Positions 17,445 through 26,264 of a stretch of DNA of 57,274 bases are shown here, in pieces. Under the pieces are notes generated by a model. The model did not search any database. It was given only the letters and a program-made list of their open reading frames with translations, and was not told the DNA's origin. How positions within the stretch are numbered: position 1 is the stretch's first letter; each line of letters begins with the position of its first letter. Position numbers and translations under genes: made by a program. This DNA is from an uncultured Alistipes sp. (GTDB lineage Bacteria > Bacteroidota > Bacteroidia > Bacteroidales > Rikenellaceae). The stretch covers positions 1 through 57,274 of the forward strand of contig CASDZK010000035.1 of NCBI GenBank assembly GCA_949286165.1, written 5' to 3'.

Positions 17445-18191
17445 TCAGGTGTTCATCCCGCCGCAAACGTTGATGACTTGCCCGTTTACATAAGCCGACA
17501 GGTCGGAGGCGAGGAACAGAGCCACGTTCGCCACGTCTTCGGGCGTGCCTCCGCGCCGCAGGGGGATCTTTTCGCACCATTCCTTGCGCACCTCTTCCGG
17601 CAGTTTGCCTGTCATTTCGGTAATGATGAAGCCCGGAGCGATGGCGTTGCTGCGGATATTGCGCGACCCCAGCTCCTGGGCTACCGACTTGGTAAAGCCG
17701 ATAATTCCCGCTTTGCTGGCGGAATAGTTGGCTTGTCCGGCATTGCCCGAAACGCCTACCACCGAACTCATGTTGATGATGGAGCCGTGCTTTTGCTTGA
17801 GCATGTATTTCTGTACGGCTTTGGTCAGGTTGAATACCGATTTCAGATTGACTTTCAATACCAGGTCCCACTGGTCTTCGGTCATGCGCATCAACAGTCC
17901 GTCGCGGGTAATCCCGGCGTTATTGACCAGAATATCTACTTTGCCGAAGTCTTTGACGATGTTGTCGATCAAGCTCTGCGACTGTTCGAAGTTGCTGGCG
18001 TCGGAAACGTATCCCTTGGCCTGCACGCCGTAAGAGGTCAGTTCTTTTTCCGTGTTTTTGAAGTTGTCGTCTTCTGCCAGATCGGTAAAAGCCACTTGCG
18101 CTCCCGCTTTGGCGAAGCATACCGAAATGGCTTTGCCGATACCGCGGGCGCCGCCGGTAACGACAGCTACTTTACCTTCCAATAATTTCAT
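17445..18191 (-). CDS. fabG: 3-oxoacyl-[acyl-carrier-protein] reductase
   Basis: 248 residues, a classical short-chain dehydrogenase. The cofactor motif is T-G-G-A-R-G-I-G (12-19), the structural N-N-A-G is at 90-93, and the catalytic residues are Ser142/143, Tyr156 and Lys160 in Y-S-A-S-K. It performs the NADPH-dependent reduction of 3-oxoacyl-ACP in fatty-acid elongation in the cytoplasm. Length and motif spacing are typical of FabG; other SDRs are possible but less likely given the close match. It is not clustered with other fab genes here. Its own promoter overlaps the 3' end of the phosphate transporter gene. Confidence 0.93.
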   Translation of the reverse strand: MKLLEGKVAVVTGGARGIGKAISVCFAKAGAQVAFTDLAEDDNFKNTEKELTSYGVQAKGYVSDASNFEQSQSLIDNIVKDFGKVDILVNNAGITRDGLLMRMTEDQWDLVLKVNLKSVFNLTKAVQKYMLKQKHGSIINMSSVVGVSGNAGQANYSASKAGIIGFTKSVAQELGSRNIRSNAIAPGFIITEMTGKLPEEVRKEWCEKIPLRRGGTPEDVANVALFLASDLSAYVNGQVINVCGGMNT

Positions 18192-18291
18192 AGTTTCTGT
18201 TTTTTATTTGCTAAATTTCGTTTATCGTTGTCGTCTGCGCCGGACTGCCGTCGGCGGAACCGGCGGTTCCTTTCCCGCCTCCGGGCCTGAA

Positions 18292-18323
18292 CAAAGATAA
18301 AACTTTTTTCATTTGGATACAAA
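18292..18323 (-). promoter_or_regulatory. fabG promoter
   Basis: On the minus strand TTTG (18320-18323), a 20-nt spacer and TATCTTTG (18292-18299), a perfect Bacteroidetes consensus. The -33 box lies inside the last codons of the PiT gene, so fabG can be expressed independently of it. Confidence 0.7.
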
Positions 18324-20510
18324 ATGTTTCTGAGCCTTCAGCAGGTTGCGCGACTGGAGAATCATGGTCTTCGTTTCGCTGATGATGTCCAGGTACAACA
18401 TGCTGGCGCGGGTGGACGTCTCTCCCGATTTGATGCGGGCGATCTGCCGCTTGATGACCTGGGCGAACTCTTCGAACAGCGAGTCGCGCAGATACAGGGT
18501 CTGGTCTATTTTCGAGTAGTCGTTGTTTTTCAGCATGTGGATCGTCATGCCGTAGATAACGGTTACTTTTTCCTCTATCTCTTTCAGGTCTTTGATCTGT
18601 TCCTGCGAGAACCCGGAGTGGTTGTTGTCGATGTGTTCGAAGCTGGGCCGGGTAATATGCACGAGGGCCTTGGTCACTTCATTCACGTAATCCACCACCT
18701 GCACGTAGTAATGTCCGTTGCTGATGTAGTTGTCCGTCAGGGCCGCCAGCGTGTTATGCACTTCGTATTTGCGGTTGTGCGCCGCGTTGTACAGGGCTTC
18801 CGATTCCTTCATCATGTTCTTCAGCAGCTTGCGGTCTTCGTTGAACAATCCGATCAGGGTTTGGTCATAGACGTAGGTAATTTTCTGCATCGCCTCGCAG
18901 ATTTCCTGCCGACAGATATCCACGATGTTGTCGTTCGTCGCCGCTGCGGCCTGCGCTTCCGTCTGCCGGCTCGCTTTCTTCTTGACCAACAGGTTGCTTT
19001 GCGTGAGCAGGAATACGCAAAGAATCGACATGCCGATTACGGCGACCGTCTGCCCGTACATGAGGATCAACGCCACGACGAATGCAATGGTAAAGGCGAT
19101 GAAGGCTGTCAGGAACCAACCGGATATCACGGTCAGTACGCCGGTAATGCGATATACCGCGCTTTCCCGTCCCCAGGCTTTGTCCGCTAATGACGAACCC
19201 ATGGCTACCATGAAGGTCACGTAAGTAGTGGAGAGGGGAAGTTTCATCGAGGTAGCCGTGGAGATCAGCAACGAAGCGACGGTCAGGTTTACCGTGGCGC
19301 GGATGAGGTCGAACGGCGCCTTTTCGCCTTCTTCTTTGATGGGTTCGAATCGTTTGGCCACATAATCCTGTATTTTTTTCGGCACGTAACGTTCCAGGTT
19401 TTTATTGATGTTTACCGCACCGCGGACGATGGCGCGGGAGATCGAGGTGGAGCCGAACCGTTCCATGCCGGCGTCCTGCCGGGCCAGATCCAGTTCCGTC
19501 TGCGTGACTTTCATCGCCTTTTTCGAGAACCACAGCGTCAGGGTCATGATGACGCCTGCCCCTAACAATATGGCTACGTTGGTTTTGACCGGATTGTTCA
19601 ATTCGCCCATCAGCATATTCATATCGCCTGTCTGCATGGCTATATTGTAAGAGTCGTAACCGGCCATGAATACGCCGATGAAATTGACCAGGTCGTTTCC
19701 CGCGAAGGCCAGCGCCAGCGAAAAGGTGCCGGCCAGAATGGTAATGCGCAGGATGTTGATGTGCAGCACGTGTTGCACGAAAGCCATCAGACAGGTCCAT
19801 CCGACGAATGTGCCGAATACGAGCAGCAGCAGATTGTCATTCAGCATCTGCATGGTTTCCGCACTCAACAGGGAAGTGTCTTTCAGTCCTTTGAATATGG
19901 CGAAATAAGAAATCGCCGTGAGTGCGATACCGCACCACAGCGATCCTAAATAGTTGAACGTCTTGTTATACCGGAAAGAAAAGATAATGCGCGTGATGTA
20001 CATGATGACGGTTCCGAATACGAAGGCCACCACGACGGAGATCAATATTCCGGAGATGATTCCCATGGCCTGGCCCGCATTGATGAAATCGCTCAGCGTT
20101 CCGGCATCGGGCGAATTCCATATTTTGACCATGGCTACGGCGACGGCCGATCCTAACAATTCGAATACCAGCGAAACCGTGGTGGAGGTAGGCAGCCCGA
20201 AGGTGTTGAACAGGTCCAGCAGGATGATGTTGGTAAACATGACGGACAGAAACAGCATCATCACGTCCGAAAAGGTGTACATGGAGGGGTGGAAAACACC
20301 GCTTCGGGCTACCTCCATCATGCCGCTGGAGAACATGGAACCCAAAAGCATGCCGACGGAGGCCACGATCATGATGACATAACGGGGGGCCACTTTGGAA
20401 CCCATGGCCGAATTCAGAAAATTGGTCGCGTCGTTGGATACCCCCACGATCAGATTAGCTACGGTCAGTGCTGCAAGCACGACTATCACAAGCGTAAAAA
20501 TACTTTCCAT
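18309..20510 (-). CDS. Inorganic phosphate transporter, PiT family with PhoU-like tail
   Basis: 733 residues, inner membrane. The two inverted PiT halves are marked by G-V-S-N-D-A-T-N-F (about 23-31) and later by S-T-T-Y-V-T-F-M-V-A-M-G-S (about 430-442), the positions of the phosphate-binding signature. About ten to twelve hydrophobic helices are present, with a soluble loop (about 330-390) between the halves. The C-terminal about 200 residues are hydrophilic, helical and lack membrane segments, matching the PhoU-like extension seen on long PiT proteins of Bacteroidetes. The transporter uses a Na+ or H+ gradient to import phosphate. A leader of about 165 nt contains a GAACCTTC/GAAGGTTC hairpin (20582-20604). 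Confidence 0.9.
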   Translation of the reverse strand: MESIFTLVIVVLAALTVANLIVGVSNDATNFLNSAMGSKVAPRYVIMIVASVGMLLGSMFSSGMMEVARSGVFHPSMYTFSDVMMLFLSVMFTNIILLDLFNTFGLPTSTTVSLVFELLGSAVAVAMVKIWNSPDAGTLSDFINAGQAMGIISGILISVVVAFVFGTVIMYITRIIFSFRYNKTFNYLGSLWCGIALTAISYFAIFKGLKDTSLLSAETMQMLNDNLLLLVFGTFVGWTCLMAFVQHVLHINILRITILAGTFSLALAFAGNDLVNFIGVFMAGYDSYNIAMQTGDMNMLMGELNNPVKTNVAILLGAGVIMTLTLWFSKKAMKVTQTELDLARQDAGMERFGSTSISRAIVRGAVNINKNLERYVPKKIQDYVAKRFEPIKEEGEKAPFDLIRATVNLTVASLLISTATSMKLPLSTTYVTFMVAMGSSLADKAWGRESAVYRITGVLTVISGWFLTAFIAFTIAFVVALILMYGQTVAVIGMSILCVFLLTQSNLLVKKKASRQTEAQAAAATNDNIVDICRQEICEAMQKITYVYDQTLIGLFNEDRKLLKNMMKESEALYNAAHNRKYEVHNTLAALTDNYISNGHYYVQVVDYVNEVTKALVHITRPSFEHIDNNHSGFSQEQIKDLKEIEEKVTVIYGMTIHMLKNNDYSKIDQTLYLRDSLFEEFAQVIKRQIARIKSGETSTRASMLYLDIISETKTMILQSRNLLKAQKHFVSK

Positions 20511-20683
20511 TAAAATTGTTCGTTAGTATTTGCAATCAATCATTTATTTAAGTTGGGTCCGCCTGTCCGGAAACGTTTTGTGAACCTTCCTCTGCCGAAG
20601 GTTCTTTACCGACGGGCGGCGTTTCCCTGTGAAATCGTCCGTCATCGACTTTACACAGAGATAACGGTTTGTTAATTTTCCGG

Positions 20684-20714
20684 CAAAAATAATTTAATTT
20701 TTCGGAAACCCAAC
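20684..20714 (-). promoter_or_regulatory. Probable promoter of the phosphate transporter gene
   Basis: On the minus strand GTTG (20711-20714), a 19-nt spacer and TATTTTTG (20684-20691). The -7 box fits TAnnTTTG and the -33 box has one mismatch. Confidence 0.45.
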
Positions 20715-20774
20715 TTTTTGCCGGCAGAAACCGGCATCCGTTCCGGGAAAACAGGGGAAGAACAATGGAAAGAG

Positions 20775-21380
20775 TTACAGGTTTTTCAGGGCGTAACGGA
20801 TGACCTCTTCCACTTTGGCGTCCGGATGGTCCGCCAGAATGTGTTTTACGGCTTTGTCCGAAGCGGTCCGGGCGAAACCCAACATGGTCAGGGCTGTCAG
20901 GGCTTCTTCGTAAATTTCATGATCGACGGCGGAAGCGGCCGTGCGTTCTCCGATCGAAGCCGTTCCGTCCGTTTCCACGTTCAGGATTTTGTCGCGCAGT
21001 TCCACGATGATTTTTTCCGAGGTTTTCATGCCTAACCCCTTGACCCGTTTCAACGACACGCTGTTGCCGGAAGAGATAATGTCGCGCAGTTCCGCGACCG
21101 AAAATGTCGAAAGGATCATGCGGGCGGTGTTTCCTCCTACGCCCGACACGTTGACCAACATCCGGAATATTTCCCGTTCCGCTTGCGTCGCGAAACCGTA
21201 CATGACCGGCAGTTCGTCGCGCACCATGTATTGCTGCACGTATATCCGGACCTCCTCCCGGCCTTCGATGGCCGAATAGGTTTGCAACGAGATATTGATG
21301 AAATAACCGATTCCTCCGTTGTCTATGATGACGGCCGCCGGCAACAGCTCGGCGATTTTTCCGTTGATGTAGTCGTACAT
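20775..21380 (-). CDS. ruvA: Holliday junction branch-migration protein RuvA
   Basis: 201 residues, normal for RuvA. The N-terminal OB-fold domain starts M-Y-D-Y-I-N-G-K-I and includes Y-F-I-N-I-S-L-Q-T-Y. The middle domain has two helix-hairpin-helix segments (G-V-G-G-N-T-A near 79-85 and V-K-G-L-G-M-K-T near 113-120), which bind the junction. The C-terminal three-helix domain (about 150-201) contacts RuvB. RuvA tetramers clamp Holliday junctions and load the RuvB motor during recombination repair. ruvB and ruvC are not adjacent. A TACCTTTG box on the minus strand lies at 21473-21480. Confidence 0.95.
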   Translation of the reverse strand: MYDYINGKIAELLPAAVIIDNGGIGYFINISLQTYSAIEGREEVRIYVQQYMVRDELPVMYGFATQAEREIFRMLVNVSGVGGNTARMILSTFSVAELRDIISSGNSVSLKRVKGLGMKTSEKIIVELRDKILNVETDGTASIGERTAASAVDHEIYEEALTALTMLGFARTASDKAVKHILADHPDAKVEEVIRYALKNL

Positions 21381-21641
21381 GGTTTCAAATGTTTTGCGGG
21401 GGATGCCCTGTTCCGGAGGCTTCCCGCCGCGTTTCGCTCGTCTGTCGCGCGGTCCTGCGGAAAACCCCTCGGCAAAGGTAATTATTTTCCTCCAACCTTC
21501 GCGAGGTCGATGCTGTCGTCAGGCAAAAAACGACATTCTTTTTGCGGTTTAAATGAAAAAGAGTATATTGCAGCTTGTTTTAACCTGTTCCGGGAATAAA
21601 TGAAGAAACTTTATTTTAATTAAGGAAACCTTATGTTTTTT

Positions 21642-21663
21642 AGCATGAACTGCGGTTCATGCT
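21642..21663. other. Perfect 9-bp hairpin with a 4-nt loop
   Basis: AGCATGAAC (21642-21650) and GTTCATGCT (21655-21663) flank TGCG. It is followed 13 bp later by a terminator hairpin. No open reading frame overlaps it convincingly, and it may be the end of a non-coding transcript. Confidence 0.5.
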
Positions 21664-21675
21664 CGAAATTTGCGG

Positions 21676-21707
21676 AAAAGGGGCTGTTGCGAAACATCCC
21701 CTTTTTT
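21676..21707 (+). terminator. Intrinsic terminator with a GNRA loop, copy 1
   Basis: AAAAGGGG (21676-21683) pairs with CCCCTTTT (21698-21705); inside, TGTT/AACA close a GCGA tetraloop, and a T-run follows. A near-identical hairpin lies at 21989-22023. Confidence 0.7.
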
Positions 21708-21896
21708 CATGAAATCCCTTTTCCTTTCGGTTGTTCGTGTCGTTCGCATGGCGCGATTCGTTTCCCGTTTTATCGGCCGGTCTTGCGGAAAGGACTGCGG
21801 TTCCGACACGACGTGGATAAAAATCTTGCCAGTTTTTGCCGTCATTTTTTTGTAATGAAAACTAAAAATATCATTTTTTGCGATTTTTTTTGGCGG

Positions 21897-21937
21897 TTTG
21901 TGTAAAATGTGTTATATTTCGCTATCGAAATTTCGAT
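21897..21937 (+). promoter_or_regulatory. Possible promoter and 14-bp palindrome
   Basis: TATATTTC (21913-21920) resembles a -7 box. TTTG at 21897-21900 is too close (12 nt) for a standard spacer. A perfect palindrome ATCGAAATTTCGAT at 21924-21937 would span the start site, a typical operator position. Confidence 0.25.
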
Positions 21938-21988
21938 GAAACCATTCAAAAGTCTTCATTTAATATCTAATTATTCTTCATTTTATTG

Positions 21989-22023
21989 GAAAGGGGCTGT
22001 TGTGAAACATTCCCCTTTTTTTT
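21989..22023 (+). terminator. Intrinsic terminator with a GNRA loop, copy 2
   Basis: AAAGGGG (21990-21996) pairs with CCCCTTT (22012-22018). The inner TGTT/AACA stem closes a GTGA tetraloop (GCGA in copy 1, so GNRA is kept). A long T-run follows. Confidence 0.7.
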
Positions 22024-22372
22024 GCCGGCGTGTGTTCGGTATTTTATGTGGCGGACTGTACCGTTTCCCATGGAACAAGGCTGTTTTTCCGCATGTATTG
22101 ATAAGGGGCGCTACCCTCTTGCAAATCGTGCGGAAAAATTTGTTTTATGCATATAGAATATTTATCCTTGACAAAGATGATTTTCAGAGAAAAGGTATTT
22201 GTCGTTGATTGGTTTTATGGCCGTGTTGTTTTCCTGTGCTGAAACGATTGAAAATGCATAATCGCGATTTAAGCAAAGCTTCGGGAGATCATTGTTTGAA
22301 GTACGACGTTTCGTTCGTTTTCTTGAATGAATGGCCTCCTGTCGAGGTCCGAAACCATTAAAATAAAACGGT
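22024..22372. other. Gene-poor DNA upstream of the decayed ORF
   Basis: No credible ORF, repeat or consensus promoter. It probably contained the control region of the decayed gene that begins at 22373. Confidence 0.35.
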
Positions 22373-22830
22373 ATGAAAAAGATTGTTGTGTTTTTTCGAG
22401 CATTCTCCGCTTTAGCGGTCGAGATAAGTTTCATGGAAAGGTCGTGTTGCCGATGTTGGCGTTTCTTTTCGGCATATGGTTTCAGGAGGTTGCCGCTCAG
22501 TCGAGGATATGCCTGATTAACGGGGGCCGTTACTCGGCGAATTTGAATGAAATTTTGCCGTCCCTGCAGTCGGGATATATGCAGACACTGGGTATGCATG
22601 ATAGTTATCGGGCTATTTTCAGTTATATTTCCGTGGAAGAATATATTTTTTCCCGGGGAAACTGCCACAAGCGGAAAACCGGGTTGCAGAATGCCCGGTG
22701 CGCACAGGCGGTGGCAGACGAGCTGCGCGTTTATTTTGGATTCCCGTGGAGAAAAACCGGAAAGCGGTCTTGCGTCGGAAAAATATTAAGGTTTGCGATT
22801 TCTACGGAGCGGATATGCTGATATTTTTGA
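22373..22830 (+). pseudogene. Possible decayed SusC/TonB-dependent receptor N-terminus
   Basis: An ATG at 22373 opens M-K-K-I-V-V-F-F-R-A-F-S-A-L. That frame stops early, while a second frame continues with L-P-M-L-A-F-L-F-G-I-W-F-Q-E-V-A-A-Q, the hydrophobic core and cleavage region expected next in SusC leaders of this group. It then runs N-L-N-E-I-L-P-S-L-Q-S-G-Y, which resembles the STN (secretin/TonB short N-terminal) domain. So a frameshift seems to split the signal peptide, and nothing recognisable as a plug or barrel follows. The SusC assignment is inference from short matches; an unrelated exported protein is possible. Confidence 0.35.
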
Positions 22831-23180
22831 CCGATCATCGTATGGACCTGACGCTCGATTCCCGCCGGGTAACTCGAAAGCCCAAGGTTGTTTCCGGCCA
22901 ATTGGGCATAACCTGCCGTAACGTATGGTCCGTTTATGTCCGTGACCGGAATATGTTTCGGGAAGTTCGGACGGAGGGACGCGACGTTCGGGAATATCCC
23001 GGCATTACCCGCAAACAGCGGGACGTGATGTATCTCAAACGCCTTTGGGGAGCCGAACGGGGAAGAGGCAACGACTATTACCGGGGTAAACCTTCCGGGC
23101 TTCCCGTCGTTTCGGCTGCCGGTCGGGAGGCCGCCGGAGGGTTCGGGAAAAACGGGTAATTTTGGGGGAATTTTCGAGAT
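22831..23180. other. Gene-poor DNA, possibly the continuation of the decayed gene
   Basis: Open frames exist on both strands here, but none starts with a plausible signal, matches a family I recognise or has a promoter. Treated as decayed sequence. Confidence 0.3.
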
Positions 23181-23217
23181 CGGTTGAGGCGAAAACAAAT
23201 CGTTTTCGCCTCAACCG
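23181..23217. terminator. Perfect 16-bp hairpin before the xyl promoter
   Basis: CGGTTGAGGCGAAAAC (23181-23196) and its exact complement (23202-23217) around a 5-nt loop. The T-run after it is poor, so it may be an insulating hairpin or the former terminator of the decayed upstream gene. Confidence 0.55.
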
Positions 23218-23319
23218 GTTTGTATGACGTAGAAATTTTTCCTGTTTTCCCGTATGCCTTGTATTTCCTTGGGTTTATGCAACCGATTGCATTTTTTGTT
23301 TTAAAAAGTGGGATAAAAA

Positions 23320-23351
23320 TTTGTGCTCTAAATTCAAAAATAATATATTTG
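23320..23351 (+). promoter_or_regulatory. xylBAE operon promoter
   Basis: TTTG (23320-23323), a 20-nt spacer and TATATTTG (23344-23351), a perfect match to the Bacteroidetes promoter. Predicted transcription start is about 23358, giving a leader near 54 nt. No regulator gene lies next to the operon, so a xylose-responsive factor would have to be encoded elsewhere. Confidence 0.8.
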
Positions 23352-23411
23352 CAGTTGTGGTTTTTCGAATCCATCAAAAATAATGAATTAAAAACCGAAA
23401 ACTATAAGTCT

Positions 23412-24911
23412 ATGTATTTGCTCGGATACGATATTGGCAGCTCTTCCGTGAAGGCGGCTTTGGTCGAAGCCGGCAGCGGCACTGTCGCGGCTTCCGATTT
23501 TTTCCCGAAGACCGAATTGCCCATGACGGCGCTCCGTCCCGGCTGGGCCGAACAGGACCCGCAAGCGTGGTGGGACGCGCTGAAGCAGGCTACCCGGTCG
23601 GTACTTGCCGCTTCGGGAATCGACGCGGCGGAAATCGCGGCCATCGGCATTTCCTACCAAATGCACGGGCTGGTCGTGATCGACCGGCAGCAGCGGGTCT
23701 TGCGTCCTTCCATCATCTGGTGCGACAGCCGGGCCGTTTCCTGCGGCGAAGAGGCGTTCCGACGCATCGGTCCCGAACGTGCTTTGGCATGCATGCTCAA
23801 TTCTCCGGGTAATTTCACGGCTTCCAAACTGTATTGGGTTCAGCGGAACGAGCCGGAAATTTATGAACGTATCGCAGCCTTCATGCTTCCCGGCGATTAT
23901 ATCGCCATGCGGTTGTCGGGCGAAGCCTCCACGACCGCTTCGGGCCTTTCCGAAGGCATTCTGTGGGACTTCCGGCAACACGAACCCGCCCGTCCCGTAC
24001 TCGATGTTTACGGCATCGACGACGCTTTGATTCCTCCTTTGGTCCCTACGTTCGGTCTGCAGGGGCGTGTTTCCCCCGAAGCCGCTTCCGAACTGGGCCT
24101 GCATGCCGGCACGCCCGTTACCTACCGGGCCGGCGACCAGCCCAACAATGCTCTTTCGTTGGGGGTGCTCGAACCGGGGGAAATCGCCTCTACCGCCGGC
24201 ACTTCCGGTGTCGTTTACGGGGTCAGCGACCGCATCGACTACGATCCGTTGTCGCGCGTCAATACGTTCGCCCATGTCAATCATACCCCCGAACGGCCCC
24301 GGCTCGGCATTCTGCTCTGCATCAACGGCGCCGGTTCGCTCAATGCATGGACGAAACGCAATATCGGCCGAAACCTGCTCTCCTACCCGGAAATGAACGC
24401 GAAAGCGGCCGAAATACCGGCGGGCAGCGAAGGGGTTTCCGTGCTACCGTTCGGCAACGGCGCCGAGCGGATGTTGCAGAACCGGGAACCGGGAGCCGTA
24501 ACGGCGGGCGTCAATTTCAATACGCACGACTGGCGCCATTTGCTGCGGGCTTCGCAGGAAGGGGTGGCTTTCGCCTTCATGTACGGTATCGAAATTATGC
24601 AGGGAACGGGCATGGAGATCCGAACGATCAAAGCCGGCCGTACCAATATGTTCCTCAGCGATGTTTTCGCCGGCACGCTGGCGGCTGTCAGCGGCGCCGA
24701 AATACGGCTTTACGATACCGACGGCGCTGTCGGAGCGGCCCGGGGCGCGGGCATAGGCGCGGGCGTTTATGGGACGCCTCAGGAGGCTTTCGCCGCCTTG
24801 AAACAGTGCGGTACGATAGCGCCTTCCGTGGTCGATGCTTCCGCTGTCCGGGAGGCTTATCTGCGGTGGAAAGAGCTGTTGAAACGAACGTTATCGAACG
24901 AAAACGATTAA
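23412..24911 (+). CDS. xylB: Xylulokinase
   Basis: 499 residues from the ATG opening M-Y-L-L-G-Y-D-I-G-S-S-S, the FGGY phosphate-1 motif. In-frame codons upstream to 23184 cross the promoter and are rejected. The FGGY_N domain covers about 1-245 and includes I-G-I-S-Y-Q-M-H-G-L and W-C-D-S-R-A. The FGGY_C actin-like ATPase half follows, with A-G-D-Q-P-N-N-A near the catalytic Asp region. It phosphorylates D-xylulose to xylulose 5-phosphate for the pentose phosphate pathway. It is first in the operon, and xylA begins 18 bp after its stop. Specificity follows from its neighbours; gluconate or ribulose kinases share the fold. Confidence 0.92.
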   Translation: MYLLGYDIGSSSVKAALVEAGSGTVAASDFFPKTELPMTALRPGWAEQDPQAWWDALKQATRSVLAASGIDAAEIAAIGISYQMHGLVVIDRQQRVLRPSIIWCDSRAVSCGEEAFRRIGPERALACMLNSPGNFTASKLYWVQRNEPEIYERIAAFMLPGDYIAMRLSGEASTTASGLSEGILWDFRQHEPARPVLDVYGIDDALIPPLVPTFGLQGRVSPEAASELGLHAGTPVTYRAGDQPNNALSLGVLEPGEIASTAGTSGVVYGVSDRIDYDPLSRVNTFAHVNHTPERPRLGILLCINGAGSLNAWTKRNIGRNLLSYPEMNAKAAEIPAGSEGVSVLPFGNGAERMLQNREPGAVTAGVNFNTHDWRHLLRASQEGVAFAFMYGIEIMQGTGMEIRTIKAGRTNMFLSDVFAGTLAAVSGAEIRLYDTDGAVGAARGAGIGAGVYGTPQEAFAALKQCGTIAPSVVDASAVREAYLRWKELLKRTLSNEND

Positions 24912-24929
24912 CTTTAATTATACGACGAT

Positions 24930-26261
24930 ATGAAAATTACCATCGGCGCTAAGGAATATTTTCCTGCCGTTTCCGAAATTCCTTTCGAAGGTCCCGATTC
25001 CGATAATTTCCTGGCCTTCCATTATTACGATCCCGAACGCATCGTCATGGGCAAACCCATGAAAGAACATCTGCGTTTTTCCATGGCCTATTGGCACACC
25101 CTTTGTGCCGACGGTACGGACCAGTTCGGTTCCGGCACGCTGCGCCATCCGTGGGATGTGGCCTCCGATCCCATTCAACGGGCCAAGGACAAGATGGATG
25201 CGGCGTTCGAGTTCATGACCAAAGCCAGGATACCGTATTACTGCTTCCACGATGTCGATCTGGTTTCCCAGGGCGCTTCGCTGGCCGAGTTCGGCGATAA
25301 CCTGAAACGCCTGACCGAATACGCGGCCGAAAAACAGGCCGCTTCCGGCGTCAAACTGCTTTGGGGTACGGCCAATGTGTTCAGCCATCCCCGTTATATG
25401 AACGGAGCCGCCACCAATCCCGATTTCGCTGCCGTGGCCTATGCGGGCGCGCAGATCCGCAACGCCATCGACGCCACCATCGCTTTGGGGGGCGACGATT
25501 ACGTTTTCTGGGGCGGGCGCGAAGGGTACATGTCCCTGCTCAATACCGATATGAAACGCGAAAAGGAACATCTGGCCCGTATGCTCATGGCTGCCCGCGA
25601 TTACGGTCGCAAACACGGTTTCAAGGGCACTTTCCTTATTGAACCCAAACCCATGGAACCTACCAAGCACCAGTACGATTTCGATTCCGAAACCGTTATC
25701 GGTTTCCTCCGCCATTGGGGGCTTGATGCCGATTTCAAACTGAATATCGAGGTAAATCATGCCACTTTGGCCGGCCATACTTTCGAACATGAATTGCAGG
25801 TGGCTGCCGATGCCGGTTTGCTCGGCAGTATCGATGCCAACCGGGGCGATTATCAGAACGGGTGGGATACCGATCAGTTCCCCGTCAATCTGTACGAATT
25901 GACGCAGGCCATGCTCGTCATTCTCGAAGCGGGCGGTCTGGGCCGCGGCGGCGTGAATTTCGACGCCAAACTGCGCCGTAACTCCACCGATCTTGAAGAT
26001 CTGTTCATCGCCCACATCTCCGGCATGGACGTTTTCGCCCGCGCTTTGCTTGCGGCGGCCGATATTTTGGAAAAGTCGAATTACCGCGCCATGCGCCGCG
26101 ACCGTTACGCTTCGTTCGACAGCGGCGAGGGCAAGGCGTTCGAAGAGGGCAAACTGACGCTCGAACAAATCGCGGATTACGCATTGCATAACGGCGAGCC
26201 GGTTGCTATTTCCGGTAAGCAGGAGTTGTATGAAACGTTGGTAAACCGTTATATTCGATAA
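24930..26261 (+). CDS. xylA: Xylose isomerase (class II)
   Basis: 443 residues, the usual length of class II enzymes with the extra N-terminal segment. It is a TIM-barrel metalloenzyme converting D-xylose to D-xylulose. Catalytic His and Asp appear in Y-C-F-H-D-V-D-L (about 98-105), metal-binding residues in [16 protein letters not shown] (about 230-245) and later in [12 protein letters not shown] and the D-A-N-R-G-D segment. It is the second gene of the xyl operon, 3 bp before the transporter. The long minus-strand frame opposite it is a base-composition artefact. Confidence 0.97.
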   Translation: MKITIGAKEYFPAVSEIPFEGPDSDNFLAFHYYDPERIVMGKPMKEHLRFSMAYWHTLCADGTDQFGSGTLRHPWDVASDPIQRAKDKMDAAFEFMTKARIPYYCFHDVDLVSQGASLAEFGDNLKRLTEYAAEKQAASGVKLLWGTANVFSHPRYMNGAATNPDFAAVAYAGAQIRNAIDATIALGGDDYVFWGGREGYMSLLNTDMKREKEHLARMLMAARDYGRKHGFKGTFLIEPKPMEPTKHQYDFDSETVIGFLRHWGLDADFKLNIEVNHATLAGHTFEHELQVAADAGLLGSIDANRGDYQNGWDTDQFPVNLYELTQAMLVILEAGGLGRGGVNFDAKLRRNSTDLEDLFIAHISGMDVFARALLAAADILEKSNYRAMRRDRYASFDSGEGKAFEEGKLTLEQIADYALHNGEPVAISGKQELYETLVNRYIR

Positions 26262-26264
26262 CTT

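Noticed and set aside
22731..23198. 155-residue minus-strand frame in the gene-poor region
   Set aside because: It has short protein-like stretches but no recognisable family, no promoter and a Pro-rich improbable start; left as undecided decayed DNA.
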